From positions 248,001-312,000 of the forward strand of contig JAKLMB010000034.1 of the NCBI GenBank assembly GCA_022813625.1: a stretch of DNA of 64,000 bases, in the 5' to 3' direction. A program made the translations under genes and the position numbers. Every line of letters begins with the position of its first letter. Positions within the stretch are counted from its first letter, which is position 1. The notes beneath the pieces were generated by a model that saw only the letters and a program-made list of their open reading frames with translations, was not told the origin of the DNA and searched no databases. Source of the DNA: Aaosphaeria pasadenensis (lineage: Eukaryota; Ascomycota; Dothideomycetes; Pleosporales). Below, one piece after another: positions 10,260 through 19,501 of the stretch.

Positions 10260-11327
10260 CTACGCCTTGCGCTGCAACCTCGATATCTCCAATTCCTGTT
10301 CGTCAATCTCGATCCCGTTCCTCTCAGCGTATTCTTTCCAGTCGTAGCGCGGTTCGAACCACTGCTTCGTCGTCTGCGTCGTGATCATGTATTGTCCCTT
10401 CCTGATGGGACCCGTCTGTTTGGTGGCCTTTCTCCTCACTTCGCGTTTTGGATAGTCCATTAGGCGTGGACGGTTGCCATCGCCACTAGAGATGCAGAGT
10501 TCCAGGCATCTGGCAAACCATGCGGGGATAGCCCAACCCTCCCCCTCGACATGGACTTCCCGGACAGTTGGTAGATCCAACAGGTTCTCCAGTCCGAACA
10601 GAAGTCTGCGCAATGTTTCGAGGGCGACATACCGGGTTTCTTTGCGGTACCAAAATTTGTAACAATGAAAAGCGTGACAGTTGGCACTTGGTTCCTGCAA
10701 CAAGGCACGTCTTGGTAGGGTTTCGCAATCTATTGAGAACTCGACGTGTAGTTTCTCAAGCAGGGAGCGCCGGGCAGTGTCGACAGCATGCAATTTGATG
10801 GTCCTGATGATATGGCCTAGACGGCTCCGTACACGCCTCATGGCCCAGTAGTCGTTTCGGCCCAAGTCAATGATGATTGAGATGGAACGGACATGGCGGA
10901 CAACGTGGGTATTTTCATAGAGCACGCCGAAATTGGGCTGAATAGATTGTAAGTGATATGTCATGTCTCCGCCACCGTATAATTGAAAGATGTACGTATT
11001 CTGGCCGTAGAGGATCGCTCGGGCTTCGTTGCATAACTGTCTATTGACGAGGAAGAGCTCGGTACAGATGTATGGGAAGCAAACGTCTTTAGGCCTGAAG
11101 CGAACTCCGTCCTCACGGCGGAGTAAAACGGGTAGTTCAATCCTGTGATTGTAGCAGATGTCGAAGCCATTAGGGATCAAGTCATTGTAGACTTGGAGAC
11201 GCAACTCGGCAGGGAGCTGGAGGAAAGGAAATATGCCTTTGCGAATGGTTGTGTCAGGAGTGTAATCCTGATGACCTAGAAAGTGATTATGCACACGCGT
11301 GTCGTATGGTTCGTATGTCTCTGCCAT
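10260..11327 (-). CDS. 2EXR/F-box-like domain protein
   Basis: Single-exon 355-residue protein. Near the N-terminus FPFLQLPAELRLQVYNDLI (residues 33-51) is the 2EXR/F-box-like signature common in fungal hypothetical proteins (LPxELRxxIY), and LVNRQLCNEARAILYGQNTYIF (about 93-114) is the usual second half, where a conserved Arg-Glu-Ala motif precedes a hydrophobic strand. The remainder is helical with no catalytic motif. Members of this very expanded family are mostly uncharacterised; an SCF-type adaptor role is only a suggestion. It sits next to the tandem-duplicated region, a setting typical for this rapidly expanding family. Confidence 0.85.
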   Translation of the reverse strand: MAETYEPYDTRVHNHFLGHQDYTPDTTIRKGIFPFLQLPAELRLQVYNDLIPNGFDICYNHRIELPVLLRREDGVRFRPKDVCFPYICTELFLVNRQLCNEARAILYGQNTYIFQLYGGGDMTYHLQSIQPNFGVLYENTHVVRHVRSISIIIDLGRNDYWAMRRVRSRLGHIIRTIKLHAVDTARRSLLEKLHVEFSIDCETLPRRALLQEPSANCHAFHCYKFWYRKETRYVALETLRRLLFGLENLLDLPTVREVHVEGEGWAIPAWFARCLELCISSGDGNRPRLMDYPKREVRRKATKQTGPIRKGQYMITTQTTKQWFEPRYDWKEYAERNGIEIDEQELEISRLQRKA

Positions 11328-11598
11328 CGATCACTAAGACGAAATTTCAAGCAAACTCTCGAAACTCCCTTTGTATTTCTTTCTCTTTCCTGTTCCGAAA
11401 GCTGTGTACTCCCCAAAGAGAGATACACCAGATATTTCTAAGGAAGATCGGCGAGGTGCAGCAAGTAGGAATGGAGGCAGCAATCGAGAATGCTTCGTTC
11501 ACTATCCTCACACAAGTTTAGCAGGTCGGTTTTGCGTGGTCTTCTTTATTCGTCTGTGAGTTGTTGGCTCGTGGAAGGGGTATGCTCCAACTGTCGAG

Positions 11599-11642
11599 TG
11601 GAACTTCGCCTGGATAGTTATGGAACTTCGCCATTATAGTTA
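11599..11642. repeat. 22-bp tandem duplication
   Basis: Two adjacent 22-bp units (11599-11620 and 11621-11642), both starting TGGAACTTCGCC and ending ATAGTTA, differing at a few central bases. Confidence 0.8.
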
Positions 11643-11659
11643 AGGAAAGGTAGGGTAGA

Positions 11660-12560
11660 GAAGAAGTGAATCAGGAGAACAAAGTGTATGCTGCAAAGTG
11701 TAGGACTAGACGTAGGGAGGGAAATCAATTGTATTTCCCTGTGATTGTTGAGACTCGTTGACAATTGTGATTAAGGCCAGTAGCGAGAAAGAGGGTGTGT
11801 GCTTTTGGTGGGGTTAGGCAGCTGCACGGCTGCGTTGCTCGAGTGAATACAGGACACCAATGATTCGTGTCCCGGATGCCTGGTTTGCCCATCAGGTGGT
11901 ACCACGGATATACTGTCTGACTAAAGGACCGACCAATTTTATAATCTATTCTACAATCAATTGACTCTTCATCTGTGAATCTCAAGTCTAGCACATCCTA
12001 AATCATCAGGACATAAAGTACCCACCCACTTAGATGTCAAGCTTCCCAAAATATAACCCTTAAATACGATTTCTGCTGCTTAGGAATTATAATATACTGT
12101 TCTGTTATTGTAGCATTGTAAATATCATTTCCCTTACCTGTATTACGTTCATCAAGGGTGAGTAGAATACTTGGAATAGGGTATTTATTTCATTCAGAAA
12201 AGGGGGTATCATTAAGTGAATTTGCCATGTTCCTGTACTCCGTACACAATTCTGGTATTTTGAGCTTGATAGTGACGACTCAGGGCTTCTTTGACTTGCT
12301 CCCAAGGTCGTATAGAAAAGTCTTCCTTCTTCATTGATACATCTATCAACCTCTCTCCACCCTTCCCTCCGCCCATAGCCTACTCCGGCAATAGTTCAAT
12401 ATCGAATTTAAACGTACCGGCGGCGATAATTCGATCGAGGGACTATCAGTGTGTCGTAGGGTGGTATGTGAAGGGGGAATGGGCGGCGTGAAGATAAGCT
12501 AGGAGTTTCGTGAAGTTGTACTGTGGGCATCATGTACTTTTTCTTTGTACTTCCCTTGAG
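11660..12560. repeat. Duplicated spacer, copy 1
   Basis: Diverged copy of the non-coding DNA at about 14160-14760. In both places it lies just downstream of the last exon of a PD-(D/E)XK-like family gene, so the duplicated unit included gene plus 3' flank. The offset between copies is about 2.2-2.4 kb. Confidence 0.7.
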
Positions 12561-12567
12561 AACATAT

Positions 12568-13672
12568 TCACTCCTTCTGCTCTACCTCGACGCATTTTGC
12601 TGCCTTGCGAGGAGCTAGTATCCTTGGTGGGGAGGGTGATCGTCTGCGCCTCCTAAAAGAAGAGGGCACATCCTCGCGAATATGCGCATGTTCTGGAAGA
12701 CTGTTTTCGATGTGGGAGAGACATTCACACAATTCGTGCGTAGACAAGTTTATGTCTCGGTCTTGGTCTCTAGTGAGATCGCTAGTATGTCGGGGAGTAG
12801 AAAAGTCGGAGAGCCGAAGTTGCAAGCCAGGATGGTCTGTAGGGTTCCCGAGATGGTCACGGAAGATCTGTCGCCAATCAGTCATCCGAGCATTAAGTTC
12901 CTACAGAGAATTCCTTACATCATCTTTAACGTCACGGACGACCACTACTGTTCGACGACCATTTATGGTCTTACGCAGCTTAGGTCGCCACACTGACAAT
13001 CTGGCCTCGCGCGCCTTATACCGGCCATATGGAAGGTCTATACATACGAAGGCCTGTATGTGCATCTGAGACCCAATAATGAATGATTTGGCTTGCCGGT
13101 ACGTGCTCTGTTTCTCGGGGTCTATGAACTCGATGACTACTCCTGGATATCGTGTTCGTCCATGTCGGAAAGAGAGATTTGGATCACGTTTCGAATGATA
13201 TCCGGTCGAATCGGTTTCACCTTCCAGAACTATAGTTGCAGCGCCTTCATTGCCGATTTCCCGGGCAAAGGCGGCTGCATTGTCTGAACCCTTCCCGATT
13301 TGGTCAAGTTGTCCTGATATAGCTCGCGCGACAAAACCTGTGAATACTTCCCATTCATAGATAGGCCTTCTGACTGCAAGTAGATGTGTCAATGCATTAT
13401 AGTCATACCTAATGTTTTCTTATCGTTAGCCAAAGCTATCTGTCGTGCATTGCATTACGTGTGTACCTTATCTTTCCCTGTGTGTATCCCCACACATACT
13501 CGTCCTGCCTCAGTTCATGATCGAATTTCTCGTAATCTCCTGGCGAGAACTGGAATTCGTTCCACGGGTCGCAGACGTTATGAAAGGTAGACGCAATCTT
13601 TCGAAATATCCAAAGGGCTTGTTGTAATTGCGTGGTAGAACCATCGGAATTTTGAGAAGGTGGAGACGTCAT
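12568..13672 (-). CDS. PD-(D/E)XK-like family protein, copy A
   Basis: Three exons 13672-13467, 13408-12919, 12867-12568 (331 aa); join phases and the length of exon 2 (490 nt) are identical to paralogue C at 14758-16079. Exon 1 carries the conserved NEFQFSPGDYEKFDHEL motif (C has TVFKLEPGDYEEIGREL). Exon 2 carries DPNLSF and YPGVVIEFID, then SFIIGSQ, CIDLPYG and LSVWRP. This pattern resembles a restriction-endonuclease (PD-(D/E)XK, Uma2-like) fold. However, the PD pair seen in C (TPDLCF) is PN here, so the metal site is likely damaged. Exon 3 holds FRDHLGNPTDHPGLQLRLSDF and a Ser/Arg-rich tail. Upstream, exon 1's frame is open into the remnant of copy B, so the true start may be further out. 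Function unknown; the nuclease-fold call is inference. Confidence 0.65.
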
Positions 13673-14150
13673 AGGACCCTGCACACAAAAGTCTTTGGGA
13701 GGTTCTAAATGAGTGAAGTCTTCGCTCGAATGCTTAGTAGAACTGATAGGGACATCGGGACGATGAGAGCTGTCCTCTCGTTTTGCACGGATCTCTTCCT
13801 GTATGTCTACCTCCGTGTATGTGGCTTCGCCGTGTGAGGTCAGTTCTTCTGGTGGAGAAGGCGATGTTTTTTTCCATTGAAGACCAGGAGGCCCAGAGTC
13901 GCCGAGAGATTCAATCTCCATATCTTCCTCGCCTGCCGAAAGAATCTCCAAATCTCAGACGTCGAGATACGGATCTCTGTGTCTGCGGAGAAATTACGAG
14001 AATGTCTGTCACTAGCAAAGTCGGAAAGCTTGAGTAGCAGGCCTGGATGATCTGTAGGTTTCCCGGAATCGTCACGGACGACCTCTTTCCAATCAGTCAT
14101 TCGGATTTGGAGCCTCACTTGTAGAAATACTTACCTGATTGCCTCCAGAA
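13673..14150 (-). pseudogene. Truncated, frameshifted paralogue fragment (copy B)
   Basis: Only the end of exon 2 (..NQ before a GTAAGT donor near 14140), the intron, and exon 3 from 14082 remain. Exon 3 reads VVRDDSGKPTDHPGLLLKLSDF and then SEIW, matching exon 3 of copies A and C. After that the frame shifts by one base near 13950: the homologous continuation (SPPEELTS, AKRED..HR) lies in another frame, which runs open into exon 1 of copy A. Exon 1 and most of exon 2 are absent. This is a 5'-truncated duplicate left between A and C. Confidence 0.65.
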
Positions 14151-14159
14151 TCAAGAGAT

Positions 14160-14757
14160 TCTAAATGAATAGGATGGAGAGTACGACCGTGGGGCAAAAG
14201 AGTGGAATTGATTGCATTTCCCTGTACTTGGATGGATTGTTGGTATGTAGTTGTGCGGGTAATGTTAGTAGGTGCCGGGGGTGCCTACATATGTTCAGTG
14301 GGTGAACGGGGCTAGCCAGAAAGAGAAAAGTGAAACTGGTACACTTTTGGTTGGATTAGGCATTCGACAATTTGGCACTTGTATGCCTTATTTGCTCCAC
14401 AGGTGGTATTATGTTCATCATGCGTGAGTAGAATAGTTAGAATAGATATTTATTTCATTGAGAAAAGGGGGTATCATAAGTGAGTTTGCCACGTTCCCGT
14501 ACATAATAATAGTGTTTCGGGCTTGATAGTGACGACTTAGGGCTTCTCCTTGACTTCCTCCTAGAGTCTTCCATCTTCATTCATACATCCATCCCTCCAT
14601 CCATTCCTGATCGCATCCCTCTGCCCACCCCTCCATTCATTTCTCCGGCAATAGTTCACTATCAGGGCTACAACGTACCGACGGCGACGTATGGATTGAG
14701 GCGCTATCGGTGTATTGTAGGGCGGTAGATGAGGACAGGGGTGGTATAAAGATCGAG
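14160..14757. repeat. Duplicated spacer, copy 2
   Basis: Non-coding DNA between copy C's stop and fragment B, similar to 11660-12560. The clearest shared part is 14400-14570, with TGAGTAGAATA, ATATTTATTTCATT, AGAAAAGGGGGTATCAT, and GGGCTTGATAGTGACGACT. No gene seen in it. Confidence 0.7.
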
Positions 14758-16079
14758 CTAGGACTTTGGTGAGGTCCGACTGCGGGTTTCATAGACGTTC
14801 AAACGCTCAATGGAGGTGGCAGGAATACCCCGATAAGATCTGTCCTCTCGCTTGGCACGTTTTTGATCATGCTCCTCTGCCTTCGCATGATAGGCTTCAT
14901 CGCGGGAGGTAAGCTCTTCTGGTGGGGAGGGCGGAGGCAGTTCGCATTCGACGTCAGAGGATAAATCGTCAAATTCACGCTTTCGCTTCATGGACTTTTC
15001 CGTTTCCGCGAGAAATTGGCACATCTCGGAGGCGGAAATGCGGAGTTCTTGGTCTTGGTCTCCAGGAATAGTGCGCGAAACCTTTTGGCAAGCGAAGTCG
15101 GAAAGTTTAAGAACCAGGCCTGGGTGGTCCGTGGGGTTCCCGAGACGATCACGGAAGATCTATTTCTCATCAGTCATTTGATTGATTCAAGACCATGATT
15201 GAAGCATCACAAACCTGATTTTCACCGTCACAGACGGCGATTACTTTGTCCTTCCCTTCGTCGGTCTTCACCCGTTGCGACCGCCAATATGACATTTTCG
15301 CTTCTCGGGAATCACCCTGGCCATATGCAATGTCTATACCTACCACAACCTTTATGTTTCCACCCTTACTCCCTATAATGTAGTCGTTTGCTAGAGTTTT
15401 AATGTTCTTCGTGGAGTACAAGACCTCTATGACTACTCCAGGGTATGCGGCGCCCTCATGCTGAAAACAGAGATCCGGTGTACGTGACGAATTGAGGGTG
15501 GTCGAGTCTTGAGTAAATTGAAGAGGTACACTCAAACCACAGTATTGGTCGATTTCCATGGCAAAGTCGGCAGCCTTGTCTGATCCTCGACGAATGTCGA
15601 TGATTTGACTCATGACGGCCGTAGTAACCTTTGAGATAAGTGCGTCGTGTACTTGAGAAGGCATTCGAACGGCAATTAGACGCGCATATTCGTCGTAGTC
15701 ATACCTAGCCGATGGCAATGTTAGCGTAATTTTGCTTGTTTGTGTTGAGTGCGCACCTTATCTTGTGATCCACAAAATCTTGCAGCGGCTCGTCTTGCTC
15801 CAGCTCACGCCCAATTTCCTCGTAGTCTCCTGGTTCGAGCTTGAATACAGTCCACGGGTCGTAGTCCTTGATCTTGCCGGCCTCTCTATCTCGAAACAGT
15901 GCAAGAACCAGCTGGACCACGTCTGTGGTGGACTTCTCGCGCTTTTTGAGACGGCGAGTCTGGGGACTTGGAGACCCACTGCTACGGTCCCGCAGATACG
16001 AATGGCTGCGCGTAAATGTGGGAGAGTGTGAAAGTTGCAGAGGGGGAGTCCCGCTTGGTTGAAATGTTGCGCAAGACAT
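14758..16079 (-). CDS. PD-(D/E)XK-like family protein, copy C (complete)
   Basis: Three exons 16079-15757, 15704-15215, 15159-14758 (404 aa). Donors GTGCGC and GTTTGT are weak but the joins match copy A in position and phase (DHKIR/YDYDEYARL and NQ/IFRDRLGNP). Residues 1-60 are Ser/Pro/Arg-rich. Exon 2 has the candidate active-site pattern TPDLCF followed by YPGVVIEVLYS, then DYIIGSKGGNIKVVVGIDI and MSYWRSQR, consistent with a PD-(D/E)XK or Uma2-like restriction-endonuclease fold; the E in VIEVL would be the second acidic residue. The C-terminal exon holds NPTDHPGLVLKLSDF and a charged tail (SPPEELTSRDE, RAKRED). Similar proteins are widespread, multicopy and uncharacterised in Pezizomycotina. 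An in-frame ATG at 16112 is an alternative start. Confidence 0.72.
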
Positions 16080-17572
16080 GATGGAGTGCGTTAAGAAACC
16101 AATTGCAAACAAAGTGATCTTGTATAGTAAGCAGGTTGGCTCGAAAAAGCTTAGTCGACTTGCAGATGTTGCAGTGAATCTATTACAGTGTCAGTGTTTG
16201 TGAGTGGACAGCGTGGAAGTGATTGTAGTGATGCTTGCTCCGTGCTTTGCCTTGCCATGTAGGCAGCAAGACGCTCGAGCAAAAGGGAAGAGTGTATGAT
16301 TGGTTGCCTTGCAGGATATTCACCTTGATTGAGGATGCTCGGACCTGTTGCAACTTGATGTGGCGAATATTCAGTTCTGCAGTGGTTGTTGCAGGGTTAG
16401 ATGGTGTATAGTGTGATGTTTGGGTGATGGTCAAGCACGGGCACGATTGCTGAATTCACTCGAATTGCACGCCAAGGCACCACGCCATGCACGGGCCAAT
16501 CCCCACACGGAGACTAACGGGCTCCCAAACGATAATACGATACTCATGATCACCGCCTGGGGGCCTCTGTATCTAGTAAATAATATTATACTATTATATT
16601 TGAATGCAATAAAGACGTTGCGAAGACTTAAGAAATGCTTCAATGCTTTGTTATTCTGCCCTCTGTAATGTCTCTGTAGTCAGTCAAATAATCTTAAGAG
16701 GCTTCTCAGCCTCGGGACTATTTCCAGCTTCCCCCTTAGACTGAGAGTTGGGTACTTCCCTAGGTACCTTTGGAACAACGGAGAATTGAACTGTTCTATC
16801 ACACTTTGAACTTCTTCATCATAGTGAGAACATGAATGATCGCCCTAGCTACGAGTAGTAGCGAGCTGCCTTATAGTCCTAGATATTTCATTGATAGGTG
16901 CGTACGAACCTAGGCAGTTATTCGCAGCATTTCTCATTTGGCATGGATCACTTCTGGTATCAAAAATACCTTTGAACGATAAATTTTTCTCTCATCACGA
17001 TCCGCACAATATGCACCGTAAGATAACAAGCTGACAATTGGAATACAAATAAACCTTTGACTGCCTTCCTAGGTACCCAAGGACGCACCAAATTATTATA
17101 CATCTTCACAAATATAGCTGTACATTTGGTAGATTGAAACATGTAAATTAACGGGAATAATCTCCATGTTCTGTCCATCATTCGTGTTCGACGTGAATAG
17201 TTATTAACTTTTGTATTTGCTGAATTAGGTCGATTGGGGTTTGTCGACACAGACAATTTCCTGTGAGGAAGGTATTATTCCATGGCCTTGCCGTTCTTCT
17301 TATACCTATTGATGTCCTCTCACATGGCCATTTAAAAAGAATGAGATGCCCTAATGTCTTTTGCGTGAGCAAGGTACATGCAGGTCACGTGATAGAACGC
17401 ATCTTCGATTTTCGAGCGATTCGCCAACAGCTTCTTGGCCGATTGTTCCCAGCTTCGTCAATAGCTGAACTCATCTGTGCAGCTGACCCCTTCACTGCGT
17501 AGAGAGATATCTTATTCATTCCACCACGCTTTGTTTTCCCGTGAGGGAAACTCACGATCGACCCATCGTGGA
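16080..17572. other. Intergenic, AT-rich, with dispersed repeat copy 1
   Basis: Contains the promoter of copy C and, at 16569-16752, a dispersed repeat found again at 59.5 kb. The remaining DNA has several CCTAGGTAC-type palindromic words (about 16759 and 17070). The last part before 17573 should be the promoter of the Zn2Cys6 gene. No other gene is supported. Confidence 0.5.
16569..16752 (+). repeat. AT-rich dispersed repeat, copy 1
   Basis: About 180 bp matching 59522-59700 in the same orientation. Shared blocks are GTAAATAATATTATA, ATGCAAT, CCCTCTG, AATGTCTCTGTAGTCA, GGGACTATTTCC and CTTCCCCCTTAG. Many differences are C/T or G/A transitions, as expected if RIP acted on an old element. No terminal inverted repeats or ORF are visible, so it is probably a short relic or MITE fragment. 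Confidence 0.75.
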
Positions 17573-19397
17573 ATGTCCGCCCTCAGAGTGTCGGAGCATC
17601 ACCTCCGGCGCCCCTGCGATCGCTGCCGCCAACGGAAGTCACGATGTATAAAAGAGCTCGGAAAGGAGAATTGCGCATTTTGCAACCTGAATAATGTGAC
17701 TTGCACATTTCTACATGGACCCCGACCGCGGATAAAGGTTAGAAGTCCACCCAGTGTAACGGAAACGTAGGTTCTCGCAACCTCAACGCCCCTGTCTTTC
17801 AATTAATCCAGCAAGGAAACCCACGCGCCACTCTTCTCCAACATCATCAACGGCTGGATCCAATGATGAGAAAGATGCAGCCGGACCGATCAATTCCCGA
17901 CTGGAGGGCACATTAGGCCTGGAGCTACATTTACATTCTGAGTACGTCGGTCCCGCAAGTTATCACGACCCAGAGCTTCTCGACCTTCGACATTCTGCCG
18001 TCTCTTTCGCTGAACACGAAGTCTTCTACCCACGACGCGTGAATCAATCCACAGCATTTATCACCTATCCTGACAAGAAGTCAGCCTCGGAGGTGCAACG
18101 CATCGAAGACCTCGATCGGATCGAGGGCGCCATCAGACCGTTTGGCCCGCCGTTAGTAAACCTCTACTTCCGCATCATCCACCGAACATTCCCCATCCTC
18201 GACAAAGGTGTCTTTCTTGAGAAATACGCTCGCTCTTACCGCGAGTTCTCGCCACCCCTGCTCGCTGCTGTCTACCTTATTGCTCTTGATTGGAAGCTAT
18301 TCGATCGAACGCTCGCCACCGCGCCCCAGCCACCGAACGTGGATGCCCTGGAGGACCTCTCAATGAGGGCAATGTTTGATGATCTCAAGCGCCCAAAGCT
18401 CTCTACATTACAAGCCGGCCTCTTGCTGATGCAGAGAATTCTGCCTTCTCACAGCACTCTCCCAGCTCAACTACTGTCAATAGGGCAAACGGTGGGTATT
18501 CACGTCGACTGCTCGGACTGGAAAATTCCGGAATGGGAGAAAGGTCTGCGGAGACGGTTGGCTTGGGCGCTCTACATGCAAGATAAGTGGGGAGTACTCG
18601 TGCATGGCCGTCCGTCTCTCATCAACGACCAAGTTGGCGAGGATGGAGGACCAAGTGATTGGGACGTTCGCGACTGTACGCTCGATGACTTCACAGAAGA
18701 GGGACCCGGCGAGAATCAGAGCGGAGATGGGGAAGTGGACGCAGCCTCAGGACAAGCAGCATTCCTGCAATCTATCAAGTTGACCAAGATTTACAGTCGG
18801 ATCATATCGACATTTTATTCAGTCGGCGCAACAAAAAGAGGCGGACTATTAGACCGCATAGGGCCATCCGGCGCGATGACGTTGGCGAAGCCACTCGCGA
18901 TAGAACTACATGAATGGCACGCTGCTGTTCCCCCAAGCCTCCGTTTGGAATCTTCAACATCTCTACGGCTGTCGACAAGTGGCGCCCTTCATCTCTCGCA
19001 TATGGCAGTAGAATTAACCATCCATCGCGCGCTTTTACGCACCTTAACAACCAATACCGCGCCGTCCCTTCGGTCAACCATTCGAACGGCAGCACATGCG
19101 CGACTCAAATCTGCCATATCACTGATCGAATCCTTCCAGCCCGAACACATACAATCGTTCTGGGGCTTCGCTGCAGCTGCGCAAGTGGCCCTTGTCGGTA
19201 CTTTCGCGGGTCTGCTGTGGGCGACGAGCGCCGAGATGGAAGAAGCAACAGAATACGTCGAGCAGCTCGAGAAGTTGCGCTGGATCTTGCAGCTCAGGGC
19301 CCCGGCTGTTCCGTTCGCCCGCGAGGCGTTGCGCATGCTGCATGAGGAGGTTGGTGATCTGGCTGTCGTGAAAGCCGCGACATTGCAAGGTTCTTGA
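17573..19397 (+). CDS. Zn2Cys6 transcription factor, Dal81-like
   Basis: Two exons, about 17573-17766 and 17816-19397 (591 aa). The donor GTAGGT is clear; the acceptor could be CAAG at 17815 or CCAG at 17811 with another donor. The N-terminal binuclear cluster is CDRCRQRKSRC..C..C......C (residues 15-47, CX2CX6CX8CX2CX6C). The middle homology domain follows, with FPILDKGVFLEKY, SIGQTVGIHVDCSDWKIPEWE and the signature LAWALYMQDKWGVLVHGRPS, which recalls the Dal81/UgaA-type activators of nitrogen catabolic genes. It ends about 105 bp from the stop of the convergent urea amidolyase gene. That neighbourhood, together with the motif, makes a role in urea/allantoin or GABA regulation plausible, but this is inference. 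Confidence 0.88.
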
Positions 19398-19501
19398 GGC
19401 TCGCAACATGTTTCAATGAAGCAAACTCCGACGGTTATGGAGGACAATGAATTAATCTAATAAATACCAAAGGGATATACCGTTTGCGCCTTCAATGACA
19501 A

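Larger units (their letters stand above)
11328..12567. other. Intergenic; holds spacer copy 1 of a tandem duplication
   Basis: From about 11660 to 12560 the sequence matches, with divergence, the spacer at about 14160-14760. Shared landmarks are a fragment ending ATTTCCCTGT, the CTTTTGGT..GG.TTAGGCA stretch, a CAGGTGGTA box, TTCATCA..G.GTGAGTAGAATA, and AGAAAAGGGGGTATCAT. Outside that there is no recognisable gene. Confidence 0.6.
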
